Made by a program: the position numbers and the translations under genes. Positions 7,070-14,861 of a stretch of 25,427 nucleotides of DNA are shown one piece after another. The notes beneath the pieces were generated by a model. It was not told the DNA's origin. It ran no database searches and saw only the letters and a list, made by a program, of their open reading frames with translations. Positions within the stretch are counted from its first letter, which is position 1. Each line of letters opens with the position of its first letter. The stretch comes from Clostridiaceae bacterium (GTDB taxonomy: Bacteria; Bacillota; Clostridia; Oscillospirales; Acutalibacteraceae), in assembly GCA_904501675.1 (NCBI GenBank), contig CAJGCL010000016.1:1-25427 (forward strand). The letters run 5' to 3'.

Positions 7070-7544
7070 AATTTATTTTTATAGCATATATTGTTTTTTC
7101 TTCTGCTTTTAAAACTTCCAAACAAACTTTAATGTTACCAACATTACGCGAAAGAGAGTATGTTTCTGTTTTTTCATCATATATTTCCGTTTTAAATTGA
7201 GCACCCGTCAAGGATAGAAAATCAAATATAACAACAGGTAGATACGATTGAGATAAGCTCTTTGTTGGTTCTGTTTTTTTAAGCCCGAAAAAATCTGTAG
7301 TACAGGTCATAGAATCAACAATAAAACAAAACTCATCCTGCTCTTTTCCTACAAGCAAACCAAGTTCAAGTACATTACCGTTATACTGCAACGTACCGTT
7401 ATATCTTTCACCCTTATATTCCACCGCAACGGGATTTTTTTCAACAAAACTCACTTGATAAAAACTATCGCTCTCCTTTATGCCACAGGAAGAAAAAAAT
7501 AAAAGGAGAGCGATAATTAAAAATATATAGAAAATTCTTTTAAT
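7068..7544 (-). CDS. Predicted lipoprotein, unknown function; start codon irregular
   Basis: With ordinary start codons only the part from a GTG at 7454 (128 aa) can be called, but it has no good SD. The same frame continues upstream as a textbook lipoprotein signal: IKRIFYIFLIIALLLFFSSC|GIKES, then runs into TGA at 7545-7547. The only candidates for starting ahead of the signal are ATT codons, the first at 7544 overlapping the nnrD stop, so translation may depend on coupling. The coordinates given use that ATT (158 aa). The mature part is mostly beta-strand-like (VEYKGERYNGTLQYNGNVLE) with no motif I know. In some Clostridia a LolA-like or GerS-like lipoprotein follows nnrD, so a distant relation is possible but not shown. 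Loss of the original start (a pseudogene) is the main alternative. Confidence 0.55.
   Translation of the reverse strand: MKRIFYIFLIIALLLFFSSCGIKESDSFYQVSFVEKNPVAVEYKGERYNGTLQYNGNVLELGLLVGKEQDEFCFIVDSMTCTTDFFGLKKTEPTKSLSQSYLPVVIFDFLSLTGAQFKTEIYDEKTETYSLSRNVGNIKVCLEVLKAEEKTIYAIKIN
7466..7515. repeat. 14-bp perfect inverted repeat within the lipoprotein signal-peptide region
   Basis: TATCGCTCTCCTTT (7466-7479) and AAAGGAGAGCGATA (7502-7515) are exact inverted copies around a 22-base loop. On the minus strand the hairpin is followed by GTTTTTATC, so it could act as an intrinsic terminator for nnrD. Its second arm carries AAAGGAG, an SD-like sequence masked by the first arm. It lies over codons that also read as the hydrophobic core and lipobox of the lipoprotein. 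Confidence 0.8.
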
Positions 7545-8436
7545 TCATACCACTCATTTCAATTATCCTGAAAACTTTACCAATTGTTTTCACGCAATCG
7601 GTAGGTAGTATAGAATATTCAGAAATTTCATCTTTTAGAACATCGGCACACATTCCGTGAACAAATGCGCCTACCACACCTGCTTTAAAAACATCACCGC
7701 AAAAAGCAGGTGTTAAACCGGATATAATACCGGAAAGGAAATCACCTGAGCCACCTTTAGAAAGCCCTGTATTGCCTGTTTTATTTATATAAAGTTCGTT
7801 ACATTCTTTGTTACAAATTAAAGTTTCTTTGCCTTTAAGGAGTACATTAACGCCGTATTCACAAGAAAACTCTACAATAGCTTTTTCTCTGTTTTCTTCA
7901 ACCTGTTCAACAGTGCAATGCATAAGTCTTGCCATTTCACCGGGATGAGGTGTTAAAAGAATATTGGCTTTAGCCTTTTTTAATATGTTAACACACGGCG
8001 CCAGATTATTCAATCCGTCTGCATCAATAATCAAAGGCTTGCCATCAAGATTTAAAAGAGATGTTATAATAAGACTCTGGGAGTAGCCTATTCCTATTCC
8101 GCAACCCACCACAACAACATCAGCTTTTTCTGCTGCTAAGAGAATTTCTTCTATTGCAAGGTGGCTTATAAACCCGTTTTCATCCGTAGGAAGAGGAAGA
8201 AAAAGCGGCTCACAAAGTTGGCTGGTTAATGAAGAATATAAAACATCAGGAAAAGTGAGCGTTACAAGGCCTGCGCCACTCCTGAGAGCACCTTGCGCAC
8301 ATAGTGAGCAACAGCCTACCATATTTTTACTACCGCAAATAAGGAGCACTCTACCGAATGTACCTTTATTGCCATCAGCTTTACGGGAAGGAAGCAATTG
8401 ACCCGCTGATTTAATATCCAAACATTTTTTGTTCAT
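7540..8436 (-). CDS. nnrD: ADP-dependent (S)-NAD(P)H-hydrate dehydratase
   Basis: 298 aa, a ribokinase-fold YjeF C-terminal domain that repairs damaged NADHX/NADPHX in the cytosol. Seen are KGTFGRVLLICGSKNMVG near the N-terminus, an IDADGLNNL segment, LLTPHPGEMARLM, and the nucleotide-binding NTGLSKGGSGDFLSGIISGL segment with the conserved GGSGD. Unlike the bifunctional Nnr, it has no N-terminal epimerase domain, so NnrE must lie elsewhere if present. The ATG at 8436 follows SD GGAGTGATT. It has its own consensus promoter at 8458-8486, beginning in the stop codon of the upstream gene. A possible terminator hairpin (7466-7515) lies shortly downstream. Confidence 0.95.
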   Translation of the reverse strand: MNKKCLDIKSAGQLLPSRKADGNKGTFGRVLLICGSKNMVGCCSLCAQGALRSGAGLVTLTFPDVLYSSLTSQLCEPLFLPLPTDENGFISHLAIEEILLAAEKADVVVVGCGIGIGYSQSLIITSLLNLDGKPLIIDADGLNNLAPCVNILKKAKANILLTPHPGEMARLMHCTVEQVEENREKAIVEFSCEYGVNVLLKGKETLICNKECNELYINKTGNTGLSKGGSGDFLSGIISGLTPAFCGDVFKAGVVGAFVHGMCADVLKDEISEYSILPTDCVKTIGKVFRIIEMSGMN

Positions 8437-8457
8437 ATAATCACTCCATCTGGTTTG

Positions 8458-8486
8458 ATTATATTACCCTCAATAATCGCTGTCAA
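8458..8486 (-). promoter_or_regulatory. Sigma-A promoter of nnrD
   Basis: Minus-strand TTGACA (8486-8481), a 17-base spacer and TATAAT (8463-8458), a full consensus. The -35 overlaps the stop codon of the upstream small membrane-protein gene. Transcription should start near 8451, about 15 bases before the nnrD ATG. Confidence 0.85.
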
Positions 8487-8758
8487 GCAACAAGCACATC
8501 TTCAAGCTTTGATGCCTTGTTAAGTCTTGAAAGCATCTCCTCATATTCAGCGTTTCCTATAGGTGTAACAGGAGCGAGCTGAATATTCTTTTCTTTCTTC
8601 TCTTTACATGAAAGATATACTGCTTTGAAGAAAGCTTTGATATACTTAACTGTTTTTCTTTCAAATTTTGCAAGTTCTTTTTCGTGAAGAAGTGCATATG
8701 CACCTACACAGATGAGTACTAACTGAAATAAAAATTTTAATATTGTTAAAGTTGTCAT
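8483..8758 (-). CDS. Small membrane protein under a LexA-like (SOS) promoter
   Basis: 91 aa from the ATG at 8758, with a near-perfect SD GGAGGT 7 bases upstream. A longer frame to 8806 would start inside the promoter and is rejected. Residues 1-23 form one membrane helix (MTTLTILKFLFQLVLICVGAYALL). A basic helical segment follows (KFERKTVKYIKAFFKAVYLSCKEKKEKN), then a C-terminal part with YEEMLSRLNKASKLEDVLVA. There is no LysM motif and I recognise no family. The promoter carries LexA-like boxes at its -35 and just after its start, so induction by DNA damage is likely. Size and topology resemble the unrelated SOS cell-division inhibitors YneA, SidA and ChiZ. That role is an inference from regulation and shape only. 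Confidence 0.75.
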   Translation of the reverse strand: MTTLTILKFLFQLVLICVGAYALLHEKELAKFERKTVKYIKAFFKAVYLSCKEKKEKNIQLAPVTPIGNAEYEEMLSRLNKASKLEDVLVA

Positions 8759-8782
8759 AATATTTACCTCCGAACAAATAAC

Positions 8783-8794
8783 GAACATTTGTTT
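8783..8794. promoter_or_regulatory. LexA-like operator, transcript-start proximal
   Basis: Plus-strand GAACATTTGTTT fits the GAAC-N4-GTTT SOS box described for Clostridioides difficile and is close to the CGAAC-N4-GTTCG box of Bacillus. It lies over positions about +4 to +15 of the predicted transcript, where a repressor would block transcription. Confidence 0.65.
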
Positions 8795-8804
8795 TTGTGC
8801 TTTC

Positions 8805-8832
8805 ATTATAGCACCTTTTTCGACTTTGTCAA
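8805..8832 (-). promoter_or_regulatory. Sigma-A promoter of the SOS-type small membrane protein gene
   Basis: Minus-strand TTGACA (8832-8827), 16-base spacer, TATAAT (8810-8805). Both hexamers match consensus, so strong expression is expected when not repressed. Transcription should start near 8798, about 40 bases before the ATG. Confidence 0.85.
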
Positions 8833-8843
8833 CACGAATGTTC
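8832..8843. promoter_or_regulatory. Second LexA-like operator, abutting the -35
   Basis: Minus-strand GAACATTCGTGT has one mismatch to GAAC-N4-GTTT and directly abuts or overlaps the -35 TTGACA by one base. Together with the box at 8783-8794 it brackets the promoter. Confidence 0.5.
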
Positions 8844-8844
8844 G

Positions 8845-9044
8845 TTTTATTTTTTGTTTTTAGTACCTTTTCTTGTACTTTGTGCCGTTTTTTACTGTTT
8901 TATTGTTATTTTTATTGTTTTTTGTTCACTTTTGTTCGTTTTTAACAGAACAAAATCCAAAGAATGTTCGGGTATATGTTCTATACGAAAGCATAGTTTC
9001 AACATCACCTTTTAAATAAAAAATGTAAAATTTCAAAATATCTA
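8845..9044. other. A+T-rich intergenic region with repeated GAACA half-sites
   Basis: This stretch between the small membrane-protein promoter and the obgE promoter has no ORF that I can support. It is rich in T runs on the plus strand and holds TGTTC/GAACA half-sites at 8923, 8933, 8948 (opposite orientation), 8965 and 8977. These resemble the half-sites in the LexA-like boxes at 8771-8843. A short inverted repeat AGTAC...GTACT lies at 8862-8879. No RNA gene is recognised. Confidence 0.5.
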
Positions 9045-9073
9045 TTTAATTTTCAATAATAATATTGTATAAT
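9045..9073 (+). promoter_or_regulatory. Predicted promoter of the obgE operon
   Basis: TATAAT at 9068-9073 with TTTAAT at the -35 position, spacer 17. The string TTTAATTTTCAA followed by 11 bases and TATAAT is shared with the nagB promoter. Confidence 0.55.
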
Positions 9074-9124
9074 AAATTGATTTTTTATTGGTTTTATTAA
9101 TTCTATTGATTTTAGGAGTTATTT

Positions 9125-10396
9125 ATGTTTGTTGATAAAGCGAAAATTCTCATAATTGCAGGTAACGGCGGTAATGGCGCAGTTGCTTTCCACAGAGAAA
9201 AATATATAAACGCAGGCGGTCCTGACGGCGGAGACGGCGGCAGAGGCGGTAATGTTGTTTTTAAGGTTGATGACAACCTCTCTACCCTTTCAGATTTCCG
9301 TTACAAAAGAAAATACAAAGCCCCAAGCGGTGAAAACGGCAGAGGCGGTAACTGCAACGGCAAGCGCGGTGAAGATTTAATAATCAAGGTTCCCCGCGGT
9401 ACTGTCATAAAAGAGGTTGAAACAGGCTTCGTAATGGCTGATATGAGCATTGAAGAAACATTCATCGCTGCAAAAGGTGGCAAAGGCGGTTGGGGTAACT
9501 CCCACTTTAAAACACCTACAAGGCAGGTTCCACGATTTGCCAAAGATGGTGCTCCCGGTGAACAGTGGGAAGTAACTCTTGAACTTAAAATGCTTGCTGA
9601 CGTTGGTCTTATCGGTTTCCCTAATGTTGGTAAATCCACCCTTATTTCGGTTGTAAGCGAAGCAAAGCCAATTATTGCGGACTACCATTTCACAACACTT
9701 ATCCCTGTTCCCGGCGTTGTAAGAATGGGTCCTGAAAGCAGCTTCGTTATGGCTGACATTCCCGGGATTATTGAGGGTGCAAGCGATGGTATCGGTCTTG
9801 GCCACGAGTTTTTAAGACATATTGAAAGATGCAGACTGCTTGTTCACGTTGTCGATGTAGCAGGCTCTGAGGGCAGAGACCCTATAGAAGACTTTGAAGC
9901 AATCAACGAAGAGCTGACAAAATATAACGATGAGTTAGGCGCTTATCCGCAAATCGTAGCTGGTAACAAAATTGACCTTGCTACTGACCAGCAGAGAGAG
10001 GCCTTTGCTAACTATATACGCGCAAAGGGTCTCCAATATTACGAAATAATAGCCCCTATTGCAGAAGGTACTCAGGAGCTTATAAATGCAGTTGCGGCAG
10101 AGCTTTCAAAGCTTCCGCCTGTAAAAATTTACGAGAAACAGGAAATTACACCTAAAGAAATTCTCAGAAGTGCAAAACAAGAATTTAAAATCCGTGTTGA
10201 AGGCGATGTATATATCGTTGAGGCAGAATGGCTTGCAAAAATCCTTTGCAAAACAGATCTCAACGACTATTCTTCACTTCAATATTTCCAGAACGTTTTA
10301 ATTTCAAGCGGTATAATCAAGGCTCTCGTGGAAAAAGGAATTACAGAGGGCGACACAGTAAGTATTTACGATTTGGAGTTCGATTATGTCCCTTAA
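9125..10396 (+). CDS. obgE: Obg-family GTPase (50S ribosome assembly)
   Basis: 423 aa, an essential GTPase acting in large-subunit assembly and stress signalling; Bacillus Obg is also linked to sporulation control. Residues 1-157 form the glycine-rich Obg fold (GNGGNGAVAFHREKYI, GGPDGGDGGRGGNV). The G domain has G1 GFPNVGKST (164-172), a switch with TTLIPVPGVV, G3 DIPG and G4 NKID. The C-terminal 75 residues are the OCT extension of Gram-positive Obg proteins. The ATG follows SD TAGGAG. It is first of a plus-strand operon and overlaps mrnC by 11 bp. Nothing is missing. Confidence 0.97.
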   Translation: MFVDKAKILIIAGNGGNGAVAFHREKYINAGGPDGGDGGRGGNVVFKVDDNLSTLSDFRYKRKYKAPSGENGRGGNCNGKRGEDLIIKVPRGTVIKEVETGFVMADMSIEETFIAAKGGKGGWGNSHFKTPTRQVPRFAKDGAPGEQWEVTLELKMLADVGLIGFPNVGKSTLISVVSEAKPIIADYHFTTLIPVPGVVRMGPESSFVMADIPGIIEGASDGIGLGHEFLRHIERCRLLVHVVDVAGSEGRDPIEDFEAINEELTKYNDELGAYPQIVAGNKIDLATDQQREAFANYIRAKGLQYYEIIAPIAEGTQELINAVAAELSKLPPVKIYEKQEITPKEILRSAKQEFKIRVEGDVYIVEAEWLAKILCKTDLNDYSSLQYFQNVLISSGIIKALVEKGITEGDTVSIYDLEFDYVP

Positions 10397-10835
10397 TGAT
10401 AACGATATTTTTTCAAAGCTTTCAACACCACTCAGCGAGCCTGAGGCAAGGCAATACAGTCCCCTCACCCTTGCTTTTTTAGGTGATGCGGTTTACAGCC
10501 TGCTTGTGAGAAATATGCTTACTGTTGACTCAAACAAGCCAACAGGAAAGCTACATAAAGAATCCATTAAGTTTGTAAACGCTGCTTTTCAGGCAGAAAT
10601 GATAAAACTTCTTATGGACGACCTGACAGAGAATGAACTTTGGGTTTTCAAAAGAGGTAGAAACGCTCATTCTGCTCATTCACCAAAAAATCAGAGCGAA
10701 GCAGATTACAGATACGCCACAGGCTTTGAAACCCTTTACGGCTATCTTTACCTTTGCGGTGAAACAGACAGAATAAAAGAGCTTTTCGAAAAAAGCACCT
10801 ACAAAACATACAAAGAAAACACCGAAAACATTTAA
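10386..10835 (+). CDS. mrnC: Mini-ribonuclease III (23S rRNA maturation)
   Basis: 149 aa with only the RNase III catalytic domain and no dsRNA-binding domain, as in MrnC, which trims 23S rRNA ends in Firmicutes. [18 protein letters not shown] holds the catalytic Asp; [12 protein letters not shown] and the second acidic motif [18 protein letters not shown] are also typical. The start lies inside the obgE end, with SD GGAG 7 bases upstream, giving an 11-bp overlap. It is often found near cysS and rlmB in other Firmicutes; here it stands between two ribosome-related GTPase genes, which fits its role. Confidence 0.93.
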   Translation: MSLNDNDIFSKLSTPLSEPEARQYSPLTLAFLGDAVYSLLVRNMLTVDSNKPTGKLHKESIKFVNAAFQAEMIKLLMDDLTENELWVFKRGRNAHSAHSPKNQSEADYRYATGFETLYGYLYLCGETDRIKELFEKSTYKTYKENTENI

Positions 10836-10863
10836 GAGATATTTTGAAAGGATAGTTAAGAAA

Positions 10864-12678
10864 ATGTCCCTTGTTAAAAAAGAACATATACGAAATTTTT
10901 CAATTATTGCTCATATTGACCATGGTAAATCTACTCTTGCTGACCGTCTTTTAGAGATAACAGACTCTGTTGCTCAACGTGATATGGAAGCACAGATTCT
11001 TGATGATATGGATCTTGAAAGAGAACGCGGTATTACCATTAAGGCACACGCTGTTAAGCTTGACTATAAAGCTAACGACGGCAACACATATCAGTTGAAT
11101 TTAATTGACACTCCCGGCCACGTTGACTTTAACTACGAGGTTTCACGTTCTCTTGCGGCTTGCGAGGGTGCAATACTTATTGTTGACGCATCTCAGGGCA
11201 TTGAGGCACAGACACTTGCAAACACTTACCTTGCCCTTGACCACAACCTTGAGCTTGTGCCTGTAATCAATAAAATCGACCTTCCGTCAGCTGACCCTGA
11301 CAGAGTTGCAAACGATGTTGAAGACATTATCGGCATACCTTGCCAGGATGCTCCTCGCGTATCTGCTAAAACAGGTCAGAACGTTGAACAGGTTTTAGAG
11401 CAGATAGTTGAGCTTATTCCTGCTCCTGAAGGCGACGACGATGCACCTTTCAGAGCACTTATATTTGACTCAGTTTATGATAACTACAAAGGCGTTATTG
11501 TTTATGTGCGCGTCAAGGACGGTACAATAAAGACCGGCGACACAATGCGTATGATGGCAACCGGCGCTGAATTCACTGTTGTTGAAGCAGGTACACTTAA
11601 GGCAACAGGCCTTAACCCTACAGGAATTCTTCGTTCAGGTGAGGTTGGTTACCTTACAGGCTCTATAAAAACAGTACGCGATGCTGTTGTCGGCGATACT
11701 GTTACAGTTGCATCAAAGCCTGCAACAGAGGCTCTCCCCGGATACAGAAAAGCTACACCTATGGTTTACTGCGGTATTTACCCGGCTGACGGTGCAGACT
11801 ACGAAAACCTTCACGAAGCCCTTGAAAAGCTTCAGCTTAACGATGCAGCTCTTACCTATGAGCCTGAAACTTCAGGCGCTCTCGGCTTTGGTTTCCGTTG
11901 CGGTTTCTTAGGTCTTCTTCACCTTGAAATTATTCAGGAGCGTCTTGAAAGAGAATATGACCTTGACCTTGTAACAACTGTTCCTAGCGTTATTTATAAA
12001 ATACACCTTTCAAACGGTGAGGTAGTTGAGATTGATAACCCTACCCACTACCCTGACCCTGCAGAAATTGATTTTTGCGAAGAGCCTGTTGCAGATGCAC
12101 ATATTTTTGTACCTACAGAATATGTTGGCTCAGTTATGGAGCTTTGTCAGGAACGACGCGGTACATTCAAAAATATGGATTATATCACAGGCGACCGTGT
12201 TGAAATCAAATACGATTTACCTCTTAACGAAATCATTTACGATTTCTTTGATGCTCTTAAATCACGTACACGTGGATATGCATCTCTTGACTATGAAATC
12301 TCCGATTATGTACGTTCAAACCTTGTAAAGCTTGACGTACTACTTAACGGCGATATTGTTGACGCCCTTTCATTTATTGTGCACTCCGATAAGGCATACG
12401 GCAGAGCAAGAAAGATTGCAGAAAAGCTTAAAGATAACATTCCGAGACAGATGTTTGAAATTCCTATTCAGATGGCTATCGGCGGCAAGGTTATTGCAAG
12501 AGAAACTGTTAAGGCTATGAGAAAAGACGTTCTTGCTAAGTGCTACGGCGGTGATATTACCCGTAAAAAGAAGCTTCTCGAAAAGCAGAAGGAAGGTAAA
12601 AAGCGTATGCGCTCCTTTGGTACTGTTGAGGTTCCTCAGGAAGCATTCATGGCAATTCTTAAGCTTGACGAAGAATAA
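10864..12678 (+). CDS. lepA: Elongation factor 4 (LepA), ribosomal GTPase
   Basis: 604 aa, full length. The G domain has G1 AHIDHGKST, the switch motif [10 protein letters not shown]3 DTPGHVDF, G4 NKIDLPSAD and G5 SAKTG. Domain II, two EF-G-like alpha/beta domains ([22 protein letters not shown]) and the LepA-specific C-terminal domain ([26 protein letters not shown]) follow. EF4 binds the ribosome and acts in translation or 30S biogenesis, mainly under stress. The ATG follows SD AAAGGA, 28 bases after mrnC. The next gene begins 10 bases after its stop. Confidence 0.98.
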   Translation: MSLVKKEHIRNFSIIAHIDHGKSTLADRLLEITDSVAQRDMEAQILDDMDLERERGITIKAHAVKLDYKANDGNTYQLNLIDTPGHVDFNYEVSRSLAACEGAILIVDASQGIEAQTLANTYLALDHNLELVPVINKIDLPSADPDRVANDVEDIIGIPCQDAPRVSAKTGQNVEQVLEQIVELIPAPEGDDDAPFRALIFDSVYDNYKGVIVYVRVKDGTIKTGDTMRMMATGAEFTVVEAGTLKATGLNPTGILRSGEVGYLTGSIKTVRDAVVGDTVTVASKPATEALPGYRKATPMVYCGIYPADGADYENLHEALEKLQLNDAALTYEPETSGALGFGFRCGFLGLLHLEIIQERLEREYDLDLVTTVPSVIYKIHLSNGEVVEIDNPTHYPDPAEIDFCEEPVADAHIFVPTEYVGSVMELCQERRGTFKNMDYITGDRVEIKYDLPLNEIIYDFFDALKSRTRGYASLDYEISDYVRSNLVKLDVLLNGDIVDALSFIVHSDKAYGRARKIAEKLKDNIPRQMFEIPIQMAIGGKVIARETVKAMRKDVLAKCYGGDITRKKKLLEKQKEGKKRMRSFGTVEVPQEAFMAILKLDEE

Positions 12679-12688
12679 GGTGATTCCT

Positions 12689-14824
12689 TTGAAAGATAAA
12701 ACCACATTTTTTGATGTATATCACCAAAGCGGTGATGAAGCTGTTTTTTCATACAGAAGCGGTAATTTGGTGTATGAAGAGGTTTTCTCTGACGGTGCAT
12801 TGATTACAGGTGGATACAATGCAAGTAGCTATCCCCTTAATGTGTTGAGAAACTTCCCTTCCAGAATCAACAAAAAAAGATATGCAGAACCATTCAGCTT
12901 CAACCTTGAAGTTGATGGGCAAAGCATTGATTTCGGCTTGGAATTCATTGATTTTAAATACGAAAAAAATGAAAACAACTGCAAGTCTGTTATCACATTA
13001 AAAAGCACTATAACACCAATCACAATAAAAGTGCACACACTCCTTGACGGGTCGCAGATGTTCAGCCGTTGGCTTGAAATAAAAAACAAATCTGACAAAG
13101 CTTTAAAAATCAGCAGGCTTTCAATTTTAAGCGGTGCACTTGAATCATTGGATGACGATGTCCTTGACAACGCAAAGAGCGTTAATGATGTTTATTCCTT
13201 GGGCTATTTCTGCAATGATGCATGGGGTAACGAAGGTCAATTTAAGTGGCACGCCCTCACTCCCGACACTAAAGTAATTGAAGGCAGATTTGGCAGAGAT
13301 CGTTTCCGCCATCCCCTTTTATTCATAAAAAACAACCTTACCGGAAAGATGTGGTTTTCACAAATAGGCTATAGTGGTGGCTACCGCTACGCTGTTGATT
13401 ACCACGCCCGTCCCGATAAATGCAACACTCACCTTGCCTTCAAGGCAGAAATTACAGGTTATTCTCCTATTTATGTAATTGGCGCAAACGAGACCTTTAC
13501 CACACCACAGGTGCATATGGGACTTGTGCACGGCGGTATCGATGAAGCAATTAACGAAATGCACAGCCACATAAGAAAATCTGTTTTAAATATGCCTGAG
13601 GCAGACGGAAAAGAACCGCTTATTAACTGCGGTATGGGTGCAGAGCACCATATGAGCGTGGAAGAGAGCAAAGCCTTTATTGACCAGTTTGCACTTATGG
13701 GTGGAGAAATTTTCACTATTGATGCAGGCTGGGAGTGTCCGCCCGGCGAACAAACAGAATGGGGCGCATACAACGGCAGAAACATTCCCGATAAAGACCG
13801 CTATCCTAACGGCTTAAAAGAGCTCTGTGATTATGCTCACCAAAAAGGCTTGAAATTCGGCTTATGGGTTGATATTGAAAGCGTTGGTGATAAATGCCCT
13901 GTACATACCGAACATCCTCAGTGGCGCAGCGTTAATGTATTTGGTGAAAGAACTCACAAATTCATGGATATGTCTATCCCTCAGGTTGCAGAGTGGGCAG
14001 AAAATGAGCTTGCAAGAATTATTGAAGAATACGAGCTCGACCTTTTGAGAGTTGACCACAATGTTGACTTTACGGAATATTTCGGCATACGCGACACGGG
14101 CTACGGAATACCCGAATGCGTATGTATAAAGCACAACGAAGCAGTTTACAAAATGTATGAAAGCCTTAAAAAACGGTTTCCCCATGTGATTTTTGAAAAC
14201 TGTGCAGGCGGTGGCGGAAGAACAGACCTCGGTATGATGAAAAGCTTTAATCACACTTGGGTTTCCGATTGGCAGAAAATGCCACGCTCAATTACCATAA
14301 CAAACGGTATGACTATGGCGCTCCCCCCTGAAAGAGTTGACAGACTTTTTGCAGGCATGGGTTGCCACACAATAGGCTCCCTTGATGCACACCTGAGAAA
14401 CACTATGCTCGGTCATATATCTTTGAATGTTATATCCCCTGAGGGTGCCGAAATAAACACACAAGCGATTGAGTTTATTCGTCATTCAACTGATATTTAC
14501 AAAAGCTTTATAAGGCCATTCTTAGCAGAATGCAAAACATACCACCACACACCTGATTTAACGGATAGTGAGGTTTCAATACTTGAAATATCTGCTCCCG
14601 ATAAATCACGAGGGGCTATTACTGTTATCACTCTTTGTAACTGCAAAGAAAATAGTATAGTTGTAAAACCTAAAGGAATTGATGTTTCGAAAAACTACAA
14701 GGTTATTCTTGATAATGATGAACAAACCTTTGAGATTCCAGGAAGGCAATTGAAATCTCACGGAATACCCGCTGAAATTTCATCATCACTTTCGTCAGAG
14801 TTAATTTTATATGAAGCAATATAA
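12689..14824 (+). CDS. GH36-type alpha-galactosidase-like glycosidase, divergent
   Basis: 711 aa from a TTG at 12689 with SD AAGGTGA; earlier starts would lie inside lepA. The layout is that of GH36 (clan GH-D): an N-terminal beta-sandwich to about residue 300, a TIM barrel with FTIDAGWE and KGLKFGLWVDIESV, and a C-terminal beta domain. The likely nucleophile is Asp456 in LLRVDHN and the likely acid/base Asp527 in TWVSDW, 71 residues apart as in characterised GH36 enzymes (70). ENCAGGGGRTD (503-513) is the conserved Gly-rich loop. The classical KWDMNR and SDxxD motifs are altered, so the sugar specificity may not be alpha-galactose. No signal peptide, so cytoplasmic. It is probably cotranscribed with lepA. 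Confidence 0.85.
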   Translation: MKDKTTFFDVYHQSGDEAVFSYRSGNLVYEEVFSDGALITGGYNASSYPLNVLRNFPSRINKKRYAEPFSFNLEVDGQSIDFGLEFIDFKYEKNENNCKSVITLKSTITPITIKVHTLLDGSQMFSRWLEIKNKSDKALKISRLSILSGALESLDDDVLDNAKSVNDVYSLGYFCNDAWGNEGQFKWHALTPDTKVIEGRFGRDRFRHPLLFIKNNLTGKMWFSQIGYSGGYRYAVDYHARPDKCNTHLAFKAEITGYSPIYVIGANETFTTPQVHMGLVHGGIDEAINEMHSHIRKSVLNMPEADGKEPLINCGMGAEHHMSVEESKAFIDQFALMGGEIFTIDAGWECPPGEQTEWGAYNGRNIPDKDRYPNGLKELCDYAHQKGLKFGLWVDIESVGDKCPVHTEHPQWRSVNVFGERTHKFMDMSIPQVAEWAENELARIIEEYELDLLRVDHNVDFTEYFGIRDTGYGIPECVCIKHNEAVYKMYESLKKRFPHVIFENCAGGGGRTDLGMMKSFNHTWVSDWQKMPRSITITNGMTMALPPERVDRLFAGMGCHTIGSLDAHLRNTMLGHISLNVISPEGAEINTQAIEFIRHSTDIYKSFIRPFLAECKTYHHTPDLTDSEVSILEISAPDKSRGAITVITLCNCKENSIVVKPKGIDVSKNYKVILDNDEQTFEIPGRQLKSHGIPAEISSSLSSELILYEAI

Positions 14825-14861
14825 AACAAAGACCTCGGTCAATCCGAGGTCTTTGTTTTAT
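14821..14861. terminator. Bidirectional intrinsic terminator between the GH36 and MFS genes
   Basis: An 18-bp perfect stem, from ATAAAACAAAGACCTCGG to CCGAGGTCTTTGTTTTAT, around a TCAAT loop. The plus-strand stop TAA (14822-14824) is at the stem base and the minus-strand stop TGA lies in the loop. T-rich sequence at both ends allows function in both directions. Confidence 0.92.

Noticed and set aside
7466..7515. Inverted repeat as the end of an insertion sequence or a MITE
   Set aside because: The loop is only 22 bases, no target-site duplication or transposase is nearby, and a hairpin role fits better.
8862..8879. AGTAC...GTACT inverted repeat as an operator
   Set aside because: Five-base arms in a T-rich region, far from any promoter element; likely chance.
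12370..12705. Minus-strand open frame over the lepA end and GH36 start
   Set aside because: Antisense to lepA, with no SD and a low-complexity product.
13862..14254. Minus-strand open frame inside the GH36 gene
   Set aside because: Antisense to the catalytic barrel, which carries the conserved motifs; no independent support.
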